A model generated the notes under the pieces. That model had not been told where the DNA came from, searched no databases, and was given only the letters and a program-made list of their open reading frames with translations. The position numbers and the translations under genes were made by a program. A DNA stretch of 64,000 bases from Luidia sarsii (lineage: Eukaryota > Echinodermata > Asteroidea > Paxillosida > Luidiidae): the NCBI GenBank assembly GCA_949987565.1, contig OX465103.1:8513347-8577346 (forward strand), given 5' to 3'. This document shows, one piece after another, positions 54,201-62,695 of the stretch (position 1 is its first letter; each line of letters starts with the position of its first letter).

Positions 54201-57200
54201 CTCTTCTCAGAGCCACACTCAGGCACTGGCTCTTCTCAGAGCCACACTCAATTCCTGGCTCTTCTCAGAGCCACACTCAGGCACTGGCTCTTCTCAAGAC
54301 ACACTCAAGTTCCAGCTGTTCTCAGAGCGACATGTACTGGCTCTTGTCAGAGTCACAGTCAAGTACTGGCTCTTCTCGGAGCCACACTCAGGCACTGGCT
54401 CTTCTCAGAGCCACACTCAATTCCTGGCTCTTCTCAGATCCACACTCAGGCACTTTCTCTTTTCAAGACACACTCAAGTTCTAGTTCTTCTCAGAGCCAC
54501 ATGTACTGCCTCTTGTCAGAGTCTCACTCAATTGCTGACTCTTCTCAGAGCCACACTCAATTCCTGGATCTTCTCACAGCCAAACTCAACTCCTTGCTTT
54601 TTTAAGCCATACTCAAGTACTGGCTCTTCTCAAGCCACACTCAAGTGATGGCTCTTCTCAGAGCCGCACTCAAGTGCTGGCTCTTCTCAGAGCCACACTC
54701 AAGTGCTGGCTCTTCTCAGAGCCGCACTCAAGTGCCGGCACTTCTTAGAGCAACACTGGCTCTTCTCAGAGCCACACTCAGGCACAGGCTCTTCTCAGAG
54801 CAGTCCCTACAAAAATTTAACTGTTTCCTTTTGACAAGAAGTTCTTTGGTGATTTTCGCTGTGTGTTTTTTTTCTTTTTTTCTGGTGGATTTCAGTGAGG
54901 GCCTGCCTAGGCCTCTTCGTGATGCACTCCTTCCGTGACTTCTGCGAGCAGGTGACGTGGAAGTTTGGGCAGGACACGGCCAAGTACCTGGTCCTGATAA
55001 CCCTGTCGCAGTTTCACTTCATGTTCTACATGACCAGGCCCCTGCCAAATGTCTTTGCACTGGCCATTGGTGAGTCTGTACAGAGCAGGAGGAATCTCTC
55101 CCGCCCCACATGCACAGTAGGGATAGAAATATCCAGTTTGAATCTTTCTGAGCTCACATGCTTTTCATGCAAAGTTCGTCCAACATGTCGGGAAATGGCA
55201 ATTAATCCTTTTGTTGAATTCTGTTCACATTGATGCAAAGCACATTATACAGTGTAGTTGAAGGTAACTGCGGGCACCAGCCAGAAGTCCAATTTGAAGT
55301 CCTCGCAAAACCTCATCCGGCACCCTGTTAAAAAAAAAAGTGGTTGATTAACACTTGATGAATCGTTAGTTTGCGTCCATCCCAAGCAGCCTGCATCTTT
55401 TCTCCGAGCAAACTATTGCAAGGACAGATGAGTGCCAGCACACACAAGTGCTCACCCTGGTAAAAGCCTGATCAGAACTCAATTGTCCAGTCTTTAGATG
55501 GAATCCTAGAAATTCTTCAAATCGGCAACGGCGCAACTTGCAAAGAGCCCCACAAAGGGTTAAGTTTACAAAGCATGGAAAAAGCCTCTTTTAATATCGA
55601 AATAGGATTACCAATGGTAGTATCATGTGATGTTTATTGTTTTTGTCCCTTGATTGGCTGTTTGTTTGCAGCTGTGGGTGAGTTTTTTTGTGGCCAACAT
55701 ACCTATATATTTTTTCCTACATGGAAGGGGGTAATACCAATTGTGTCTTCTGATGACGGGCAGAGTACACACTGCCCGAAATGTTGAGTAACCGCCTCTT
55801 TTCAGAGCCGCACTCCTTCTGGAAAGAGAAGTGCTACATGGTGTCACAGCAAACCTTCCACTCAGTATTTCCACCATGGAAACCTTTAAAATCTTATCTA
55901 AGGATCTAAGTGGGGGGGGGGGGGGGTTTATACATAAATGAATGGTTGTATTTCTCCTGCTGATCATGAGCATTTTTCTGGAATTCTGTAATTCATTGGA
56001 ATTCTTGGTCTCTGATCCCTCCCCCCTCCCCCCGGATCCCTCCTCTCCTGGAACAGCCCTGAAGGCCACCAGTGCCTGGATGGAGTACAACCACAGGCGC
56101 TTCATCCTCCTCTCGGCGCTTGCTGTCATCGCCTTCCGCTCGGAGCTGTGCCTGCTGCTGGGGCTGATGCTGCTGGGCGAGCTGGCCTCCCGCCGCCTGG
56201 GGCTGGCCAGACTGATGGGCTGGGGACTGGTGGGGGCCGCCCTCAGCCTAGGTGAGAGCACGCCAGCTGGGCCCCCGGACTGTAAAGCCAGGGACAGTGT
56301 CCCAAAACCTAGGATTGAAGGAGCCACTCGGAAATTTCGTTTGCCTCCATCTAGTGGTATTCCCTTCCCGGTTCTTGTATTTCCCCCCTGCCTATGATCT
56401 TGCCCTTTTAAAAAGGAATGTTAATCTCCAGCCTTCCTGAGTCCCTCTCTATCTCCTTTCCTTTGCCCTTAACATTGAGTGGATTTTTAGCCTTGTTTTG
56501 GGCAAATTTGCACCCATAAGATTTCACCCATAAGTTCTATATGTGTACAATGATAAGCCCTTATGACAAATACTTTTTTCTCAGTGCAGCTCTGACGCAT
56601 CTCTGCATGCAGTCCATTCCAGCCTGCCTTGGTTTTGTTTTTAAACCATATTTCCTTATGTGCCAACCCTACAGGTTCCACCGTGTTAATAGATTCCTAC
56701 TTCTGGCAGTACTGGTTGTGGCCAGAGGGTGTCGTTCTGTGGTACAACACAGTACTCAACAAGAGCAGTAACTGGGGTGTATCCTTTTGTTTATGGAGAG
56801 ATAAAGTACATATCCATGAGTGTGTATTTCACTATGAACATCTAAACCATGAAAAAGGGGTGAAATTTAAATGAAATTTCGCTGTGAAACTAAAAAGTCA
56901 CTGTGATTTTACGGTGCATTTTACAGTGAATTCACCGTGAAAATAATCGCTCCTCTGACCTGATAAGGACATCTTCAGGTTACTAAAGAGACTGTGAAAA
57001 AAATGTGAATATCTAGGGTGGCAAGCTCCAGCCATGGGGGATGGCTAATTCAATTACCAGTAGAGACAACCAGCCCCCATAGAGGTACTGTATTGTATCC
57101 TTGTACCTGTCACTCCAGGATACTTCTATTGTTGCCTCTAGCCGGCCATTTACCACCAGGAATGTGGCCTTGAAGACCACTGGTGGAAACACCGTGAAAA

Positions 57201-60200
57201 TGACTTGGCAAACTGTGTAACGTAAAATAGGGGTGAAAACATGGTGATTTTTCTTTTCACGGCCAAATGACATTTTCACCCCATTTTCACCATTTAGGTG
57301 TTCATAGTGTTTTCAGTGCCATAAACATCAATGTCCTTTTTTGATGGTAGTTCTGCTGTTGGCGTCATCATTGTTGCCATTGTTTTTTCGTTGAAAAGTA
57401 GTTATCGCAATTATTGTCATTGTCTTTATTGGCACCGTCATCATTTCTGATATCATCGCTACTCTTGCCATCACTATTGTCATCAGCAGTGTTGTCAACA
57501 TTCACTGTTGACATTGTTGTTTTCATCAATGTCAGCCACTAACGTTTTCCACTCATGTGGTTGTCATTGTCATGTTCCAGTCATCAAATGTTGGTACGTG
57601 TTTGTCAGTGATTGCTGCTGTCGTCATTTTCATTGTCATTGTTTTCACTGTTCTTATATATTGTCACTGCCATTCTGATTGTCACTTGCATAACCAGTGT
57701 CATTCTAATCGCTACTTGTTCTCATCACTTTAGTTGCCATTGTCACTGTGATTGTCCTCACTGTAGTTGTCATTGTCTTTCCCTCCTGTATACATGTACG
57801 TAGTTGTTAATGTCTTCCCTGTAGTATATCATTGGCTTCATGGTAGTTATCATTGTCTTCCCTGTAGTTGTCAATGTCTTCTCTGCAGTTGTCATTGTCT
57901 TCAGTGTAGTCAGTTTAGTTGTCATTGTCTTCACTGTAGTCAGGGTAGTTGTCATTGTCTTCAGTGTAGTCAGTTTAGTTGTCATTGTCTTCACTGTAGT
58001 CAGGGTAGTTGTGATTGTCTTCAGTGTAGTCAGTTTAGTTGTCATTGTCTTCACTGTAGTCAGGGTAGTTGTCAATGTCTTCAGTGTAGACAGTTTAGTT
58101 GTCATTGTCTTCAGTGTAGTCAGTTTAGTTGTCATTGTCTTCACTGTAGTCAGGGTAGTTGTGATTGTCTTCAGTGTAGTCAGTTTAGTTGTCATTGTCT
58201 TCACTGTAGTCAGGGTAGTTGTCAATGTCTTCAGTGTAGACAGTTTAGTTGTCATTGTCTTCAGTGTAGTCAGTTTAGTTGTCATTGTCTTCACTGTAGT
58301 CAGGGTAGTTGTCATTGTCTTCACTGTAGTTAGTGTCATTGTAGAACCCCACCCCCCTTCCCCCTGAAACAAATTTGATATCTTCGTTCAATGGTTATGC
58401 CTCCATGACTCCCCGGTGGCCGTTTCAGACCTCGCCCTTCACGTGGTACTTCTATTCGGCCATACCGCGGGCCATGGCGGCCAGCCTGACCCTGGTGCCC
58501 ATCGGCTGCTTCGTGGAGAGGCGGTTGACACGGCTCCTCCTGCCCGCGCTAGGCTTCGTGTTCCTCTACTCGTTCCTGCCCCACAAGGAGCTTCGCTTCA
58601 TCATCTATGTGTTTCCATTGTTGAACACGGCGGCCGCTGTGGCAATCTCGTACATGTGAGTCTTGCGAAATTGTGCAACTTTGTTGGTGTGCAGCAGTTC
58701 AAAATGATTACTTCATCAGGAAAACAAATCTACAAGAAGCCCTATGTCTTCGACCCCAGCAGGACCCTTTTCGAAGTTTTTAAGTATGGAGTAGCAAAAC
58801 ATGAAGCTCTGTACTGTAGAGGTCAACTGAAGATCCCCAACAAACGAAAATCCTGATTTGGCACTAAATATGTTCATTGGTACATTATTATCCCAGATCA
58901 AATGTCATTTTTGTGTTTCAGGCTTATCTAAAAAAGAAAAGAAAAAAAAAGTTACCGGTAATTGAGATTATTGAAAAATTCATCAGAAACATCACAGCCC
59001 CGCTTTTGATCAGATGCAAGCAACTAATTCATGTAATTGTTATAAACCTGGCTGCAGCAGCTCGGGGATCATACAAAGTGGATGCAGCTTTTTAGAGCAC
59101 TGGTATGTAAAACCAGATGTCTCAGGTTGAAGTCCCGGTCCAATCAAATTTTTCTTTGCCAATATTTCAATTTGTTCAAAAGTCAGTTTTTCCCCTTGTT
59201 TGTTTGACTTGAATTGAAATCATGCTCGTAGTTATTGAGGGCTCTGTTTGTTGCGTCATAGGGTGAACAGATTTCTATATTCTGGTTATTGAAGCAGGCT
59301 TGTATTGATATCATTTTGCACAATGTCAAAAGGAATTCCTTTACCTGTGAAAAGTAGAGGCTGGGCCTGTCATTGTGATCCTAGCACGACCTTTTTCAAA
59401 TGCAGGGAAATGTACGCCCTTTCATCAGAAACATGAGGCCCATTGCTTTCTTCGAGATTTGCATTTCGGTCATTTTAGTCAACAAGCAGTTTGCAACATT
59501 TGCGCAGATTGCACCTTCAGAGATAGCAATACCGAAGGCTTTTTGTACTTGTTTGAATGCCCAGATTTCGCCGTTTCACCAAGTCAGTTCTCATGAAGCT
59601 ACTGGCCATCGGGGTCGTAGGTCACTTCCTCCTCAACATGGCAGCCACCACGGCCTTCCTGGTGGTCTCCCATCATAACTACCCCGGCGGCGTCGCACTC
59701 AGCAAGCTGCACGAAATGGTGCCTAAGGAAACGGGTGAGTGGGGCAGAGTACACTGTTCGAAACGTTGAGTTCGTCCGGTTCTTATCAGAACAACACTTA
59801 CTCACAAAAGAGAATTTACATGGTGTAACCGCAAACCTAATTATTCTTTCTTGACTTGAATTGAAATGAGGAAAAAAAAGGTTTAGTTAATGTCGTGGTG
59901 AAATTGCAGCACTGTGCATTATTTTTATTTTTTTATACAGAGGGGGTTCACATCCACATAGATGTTGCTGCAGCTCAGACAGGGATCTCCAGATTCACCC
60001 AGATCAACCCAAACTGGATGTGAGTTGCAAGATTCCCCTCTCTATGGGGTCTAGATGATGAGTTTTCTTAAGCCTTGTCCGCACTGGACTTTTTTTTTAC
60101 CGAGCCCGTGGTTAACATTCCAATGGGTAAATCTTCCAGGCGTCCGCACTTGGACTATTCGACTCGGGTAAACTAACCGAAACGATCGGTAAAACTAACC

Positions 60201-61411
60201 GACTGGCGCAAACAAACGCATGAGGGCGCTTTCGTGGTGACCTTTCACCGGATGTTTGTACACAATCTACCAGCCGTGTGTGTACATATGTACATGTGCA
60301 TGTACTGTAGTCACGTTGCTACCCCACGCCCGTACAAGTCTTGTGTACAACGACACGTCACGTGGTATCGAGGCAATGCGGGGCGCCAGCGCCACACCGG
60401 ATGTGGTTTTTTACCGAGTCGTTTACCGAGACGTCGTGTCCGGACTGGACTTTTTGGCTCGGTTAAACTGACCTGGTCAATTTAACCGGGCAGAAGTTGG
60501 TCGGTCAAACAACCCATTTGAGTCGGGTAAGTTACCTGGGAGGAAAACTTCCTGGGCTGTCCGCACTGGACTTAAAATGGTCAATTTACCCATTTGCTCG
60601 GTTAGTTTACCCATTTTAAGTCCAGTGCGGACGCGGCTTTAAACAACCAGCGCGTACTGAGATAATCATATCACCTTTAATGGTGGAATCCCTGGGAAAA
60701 AAACAACTGTTACCACTCTACTAATTAATAGTGAGGCTAGGAAGGCCAGGTGGTAGAGCACCTTTACGGTGAAACAGAGGACCGAATCCTGTTCCAGTCT
60801 ACTGGGTAGATTCTTTGCTCTTTAATCAACTGATTGAAATTTCCTGGTCCAATGTCCTAACCTTTGATAGTTAAAAAAGTTGTCTTACAAGTTTAAATTT
60901 AACACTGGGGGGGGGGGGTGGAGCCTTGACCTATTTGTGGTTGATTTATCTAATCTCATCTTTAAGTACAACTTAATGATTATACCAATAGCAGTTGACT
61001 GAGAATGGGGGACTTATGTCCACTAAAATGGATTACCATTCATATGATGAGTTATTACAATTTGTAGGACGTTGTGAGATCCTAGCCCGGGCAAAATTGG
61101 TTCAGGCGTGGTCTCACTAATAAGGGAGTTTCGGAGCACACATGTAAGCAGTCCTCTTGTCGTTGACTCTCCGCCGCTGCAGATACAACAAGACGGAGGA
61201 CCTGCTGCCCGGCGGAGCCGCCATGATGGCCTACACGCACCTGCTGATCGGCACCACGCCGGCCAACAGCAGCGCCCTCAGGCCCTACCTGGCCACGCAC
61301 AACGTCCTGGCGGCCGTGCAGGGATTCACCCGCATCAGCCTGCGCGAGAGCCCCTACATCCGGATGGACCCCAAGGTCTACATCCTGGAGAGGTGGAGGG
61401 ACCGGGACTGA
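51110..61411 (+). CDS. ALG12: ALG12, Dol-P-Man:Man7GlcNAc2-PP-Dol alpha-1,6-mannosyltransferase, ten exons, 540 aa
   Basis: Adds the eighth mannose (alpha-1,6) to the lipid-linked N-glycan precursor in the ER lumen, using dolichol-phosphate mannose; a multi-pass GT22 family membrane enzyme. Coding exons: 51110-51277, 52292-52435, 53552-53684, 54896-55069, 56057-56251, 56675-56778, 58429-58655, 59565-59734, 59941-60019, 61183-61411. They total 1623 nt with intron phases 0,0,1,1,1,0,2,1,2. Conserved blocks in order: [152 protein letters not shown] and H-K-E-x-R-F are GT22 hallmarks. Human ALG12 is 488 aa; the excess here is the first exon (56 aa), which has no counterpart and is the least certain part. 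Confidence 0.93.
51404..51545 (-). mobile_element. Penelope-like tail (minus strand) in ALG12 intron 1
   Basis: Plus strand reads GGTTTGCGGTGACACCATG, ATTCTCTCTTTTGTGAG, TGTGGTTCTGGAAAAAACC, GACGTTTCGAACAG, TGTACTCTGTTCG. On the minus strand the core is CTGTAGA (51513-51507), C, GAACAG, loop AGTACA, CTGTTC, GAAACGTCGAGTT. Stem II is a perfect 6-bp pair; one base of the CUGANGA block differs. Confidence 0.7.
51768..52245 (+). repeat. 69-bp minisatellite in ALG12 intron 1
   Basis: About 6.5 copies of a 69-bp unit (CACAGTCACAGCTGTGGATA… ACACACAATGGGCCATT). Because 69 is divisible by three, the frame stays open for 190 codons as a 23-aa repeat ([17 protein letters not shown]…). The minus strand is also open for 85 codons. 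The array stops about 50 bp before the exon 2 acceptor. Confidence 0.95.
52292..52435 (+). CDS. ALG12: ALG12 exon 2
   Basis: Residues 57-104: a first membrane segment [20 protein letters not shown] followed by [27 protein letters not shown]. The lumenal KVEESFN block (82-88) is the GT22 signature thought to be catalytic. Acceptor TTTTTCCTGCACAG, donor GCG|GTGAGT. Confidence 0.96.
52446..53551. other. ALG12 intron 2: no gene recognised
   Basis: Unique sequence. The 130-codon frame at 52869-53261, with a TGTGTGTG run, has no recognisable domain. Splice signals at both ends are clean. Confidence 0.5.
53552..53684 (+). CDS. ALG12: ALG12 exon 3
   Basis: Residues 105-148: [44 protein letters not shown]. 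The conserved D-H-x-E-[FY]-P-G-V-V-P-R-T-F lumenal loop is complete. Acceptor CTTCGTTTCAG, donor ATTG|GTAAGG (phase 1). The same frame runs on open into the intron for more than 260 codons through the minisatellite. Confidence 0.97.
53690..54810 (+). repeat. 29-bp minisatellite in ALG12 intron 3
   Basis: About 38 imperfect copies of a 29-bp unit, CTCTTCTCAGAGCCACACTC plus AATTCCTGG, AGGCACTGG or AAGTGCTGG. Some copies read CAAGACACACTC or CAGAGCGACATG. Because 29 is not a multiple of three, each frame passes through all three phases and gives a 29-aa repeat; all phases are stop-free in most copies. Confidence 0.95.
54896..55069 (+). CDS. ALG12: ALG12 exon 4
   Basis: Residues 149-206: [58 protein letters not shown]. 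The Q-F-H-x-M-F-Y-x-T-R-x-L-P-N block is strongly conserved in ALG12. Acceptor GTGGATTTCAG, donor ATTG|GTGAGT. Confidence 0.96.
55745..55893 (+). mobile_element. Penelope-like tail with the best hammerhead-like core
   Basis: Plus strand: CTGATGA (55750-55756), C, GGGCAG (55758-55763), loop AGTACACA, CTGCCC (55772-55777), GAAA (55778-55781), then TGTTGAGTA. Downstream are TTTTCAGAGCCGCACTCC, TACATGGTGTCACAGCAAAC and CATGGAAACCTTTAAAATC, the tail blocks shared with 13581, 33521 and 51404. It lies in ALG12 intron 4. Confidence 0.7.
56057..56251 (+). CDS. ALG12: ALG12 exon 5
   Basis: Residues 207-271: [65 protein letters not shown]. The FRSELCL motif corresponds to FRVELCL of human ALG12. Acceptor CCTGGAACAG, donor CTAG|GTGAGA. 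Flanked by a C/T-rich upstream stretch. Confidence 0.95.
56675..56778 (+). CDS. ALG12: ALG12 exon 6
   Basis: Residues 272-306: [34 protein letters not shown]. The DSYFW and [19 protein letters not shown] blocks are near-identical to other ALG12 proteins. Acceptor CCCTACAG. The donor must be GGT|GTATCC to keep frame with exon 7; GTATCC is a poor donor. Confidence 0.95.
56830..57309. mobile_element. 480-bp CACTA-like MITE with TTT flanks
   Basis: Begins CACTATGAACATCTAAACCA and ends with the inverted CATTTAGGTGTTCATAGTG; TTT flanks both sides. Inside are GAAACTAAAAAGTCACTGTG, CTGATAAGGACATCTTCAGG and AGGGTGGCAAGCTCCAGCC, all shared with 36026-36361 in the opposite orientation. The longer middle (about 57050-57180) is missing from the shorter copy. 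It starts 51 bp inside ALG12 intron 6. Confidence 0.82.
57340..58345 (+). repeat. 30-bp minisatellite in ALG12 intron 6
   Basis: From about 57840 the unit GTTGTCATTGTCTTCAGTGT plus AGTCAGTTTA alternates with a CACTGTAGTCAGGGTA form, giving a 60-bp dimer. A variant pair (GTCAATGTCTTC, GTAGACAG) recurs 150 bp apart, so five-unit blocks were duplicated. 57340-57830 is a degenerate GTCATTGTCA-rich ancestor. Long frames on both strands here are repeat artefacts. Confidence 0.95.
58429..58655 (+). CDS. ALG12: ALG12 exon 7
   Basis: Residues 307-382: [81 protein letters not shown] (358-363) is the second GT22 hallmark. Acceptor CCGTTTCAG, donor AT|GTGAGT, phase 2. Confidence 0.97.
59075..59200 (+). 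mobile_element. tRNA-derived SINE in ALG12 intron 7
   Basis: GCAGCTTTTTAGAGCACTGG, then CTCAGGTTGAAGTCCCGGTC, then TTTTTCTTTGCCAATATTTC and AATTTGTTCAAAAG. B-box-like GGTTGAAGTCC. Same body as 26755-26860 and 38150-38250. Confidence 0.6.
59368..59405 (-). repeat. GGTCCTGCTAGGATC hairpin repeat, decayed
   Basis: Minus strand: TTTGAAAAAGGTCGTGCTAG then GATCACAATG. Member of the family at 8047-8340 and 41695-41745, about 160 bp before ALG12 exon 8. Confidence 0.5.
59565..59734 (+). CDS. ALG12: ALG12 exon 8
   Basis: Residues 383-439: [56 protein letters not shown]. The H-x-N-Y-P-G-G-V-A block matches human ALG12. Acceptor ATGCCCAG, with a weak polypyrimidine tract; donor ACGG|GTGAGT. Only about 9 nt into the next intron the sequence becomes a Penelope-like tail. 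Confidence 0.95.
59744..59840 (+). mobile_element. Truncated Penelope-like tail abutting the exon 8 donor
   Basis: Starts GCAGAGTACACTGTTCGAAA and CGTTGAGTTCGTCCGGTTC, then TTATCAGAACAAC, ACTCACAAAAGAGAATTTAC and ATGGTGTAACCGCAAACC. The CUGANGA half is lacking: the insertion or a deletion begins right after the splice donor. Confidence 0.7.
59941..60019 (+). CDS. ALG12: ALG12 exon 9
   Basis: Residues 439-465: [26 protein letters not shown]. Matches [16 protein letters not shown] of human ALG12. Acceptor TTTTTATACAG, donor GGAT|GTGAGT, phase 2. Confidence 0.96.
60068..60642. mobile_element. 575-bp MITE with GTCCGCACTGGACTT ends and TTAA flanks
   Basis: TTAA GCCTTGTCCGCACTGG at the left and CCAGTGCGGACGCGGCTTTAA at the right are inverted with few mismatches. 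Both ends sit at a TTAA, as piggyBac-type elements do. Inside, GGTAAACTAACCG-type motifs repeat in both orientations. No coding content; frames at 60234-60485 are incidental. Confidence 0.65.
61183..61411 (+). CDS. ALG12: ALG12 exon 10 with stop codon
   Basis: Residues 465-540: [75 protein letters not shown], then TGA at 61409-61411. It corresponds to the Y-K-x-E-D-x-x-PG-G-M-x-AYTH-L end of ALG12. Acceptor GCCGCTGCAG. The exon is GC-rich. Confidence 0.96.
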
Positions 61412-61540
61412 GGCCCTGGGCGATCATCAGTCCCCTCTCTCTCTCTCTTCCCCTCCCCCTGCCCCTGCCCCCTCCCCCCCCCCCACCAGCCCTCCGGGTC
61501 AACACACAGTAGGATCATAGATATGTCATGATGTTTACGT

Positions 61541-61690
61541 CGAGGAGAATGTAATTCAATGAGGTTTTTGCCCTTGCTCGACGTGATAAACACTGAATGC
61601 TCAGTGCTTTGCCAGGTGCCTGATAAAAATATTTCAGTCAGCTCGGGCGGGATTCGAACCTGCGACTCCCGAATTCTAGTACAGACCGGT
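61541..61690 (-). mobile_element. SINE, left arm of an inverted pair in the ALG12 3' region
   Basis: Minus strand: tRNA-like head ending GCAGGTTCGAATCCCGCCCG, then the body TCAGGCACCTGGCAAAGCAC, TGAGCATTCAGTG and CACGTCGAGCAAGGGCAAAA. It is the mirror of 61743-61911, separated by about 50 bp. Confidence 0.75.
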
Positions 61691-61742
61691 ACCGCAATGC
61701 TGCTATTCATTATTCGTATTCATAACACCGGCGACCTCGACC

Positions 61743-61911
61743 AGCTCGGTGGACCAGTGGTTAAGACGTCCGTTCTAGAATTCGGGAGTCGCGGGTTCAA
61801 ATCCCGCCCGAGCTGTCTGAAATATTTTTATCAGGCACCGGGCAAAGCACTGAGCATTCAGTGTTTATCACGTCGAGCAAGGGCAAAAACCTCATTGAAT
61901 TACACAGTAGG
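61743..61911 (+). mobile_element. SINE with near-complete tRNA-like head, right arm of an inverted pair
   Basis: 61743-61814 folds like a tRNA in part: acceptor AGCTCGG pairs with CCGAGCT, the T arm GCGGG-TTCAAAT-CCCGC is perfect, and the B box GGTTCAAATCC is at 61794-61804. The D and anticodon arms are poor (10-nt loop around CTAGAATT), so it is a SINE head, not a tRNA gene. The body follows to CATTGAATT. ACACAGTAGGATC flanks the whole inverted pair at 61504-61516 and 61902-61914. Confidence 0.8.
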
Positions 61912-61982
61912 ATCTGGTTCGTCGTTTCAAACCACACAGCCTCCTGCCTTGGCTTTGGCATTGGTGTCATTTCTTTTCAAAT

Positions 61983-61988
61983 AATAAA
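61983..61988 (+). terminator. Candidate ALG12 poly(A) signal
   Basis: AATAAA, 570 nt after the stop codon. If used, the 3' UTR contains both arms of the inverted SINE pair. Confidence 0.3.
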
Positions 61989-62160
61989 AGGCATCTACAA
62001 TGTAGATACTAGCGCGGCAGGCTGTATTAATCAGTATTTGGAGTTCCCCTAGCAAGCCACAGTGGGATATTATTTTCCCACATCTGCCTTGGCCTCGGTC
62101 TCAGCCTCATCACTGATCACTCTTATTCAAAAATATGTATCAAAATACAGGTTTATTTCG

Positions 62161-62548
62161 TGCTTGATTTTTAGGTACTATTTTGAGCTAGACTGTTACC
62201 CCCAAACACACCACCACCCGCTAGAAATTGTTGTCCCCCTTTTTTGAGCAAGAGGTTTGAATATCCATCATAAAAACAATACCGCCACTGATTGTCTGCT
62301 GTTCAGTGACAGAGGCAAATCCAGAACCAGACCCTGAGCCAAAGCTAGAGCCAGAGCTTGAGCCTCAGCCTCAGCTCTCACCCTCAGCCAGAGCCAGAGC
62401 CAGGAACAGGGTCAGAGCCTGAGCCAGAGTCTGCAGCACAGCCACAGCCAAAGCCACGGGCCTTTGAACAGGACCGGCACTCCAGGGTTTAGAGTAAGGA
62501 GTTATGCAGCCTCAGTGGCTGGCAGCTGCCACAGACACGTGACCAACT
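62161..62548 (+). repeat. Duplicated 390-bp segment, copy A
   Basis: Two blocks, 62161-62239 and 62243-62548, are repeated at 62696-62775 and 62881-63186. The second block has no length change (offset 638). It includes a GAGCC-rich stretch that reads, after a CTGCTGTTCAG acceptor-like site, as a Glu/Pro repeat (EANPEPDPEPKLEPELEPQP). No gene assigned. Confidence 0.85.
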
Positions 62549-62695
62549 GTATGTTTTAATTGTTCTACCAAGATTCATCCCCGCTTTGTTTTAAAAGATT
62601 CTAAAATCTCTGACAATTACAATTATTACACTTTTCAACCAATGACTTGATTTTAAATCATGCATTTCGGTGACTTTACTCACATAGAGAATCTA

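Noticed and set aside
54645..54938. Small frame reaching into ALG12 exon 4
   Set aside because: It is minisatellite read in another frame and enters the exon out of frame.
57767..58372. Long frames (175-200 codons) on both strands
   Set aside because: All are translations of the 30-bp minisatellite in ALG12 intron 6.
61743..61814. tRNA gene
   Set aside because: Acceptor and T arms are perfect but the D and anticodon arms are not, and the same head is followed by a SINE body in several copies.
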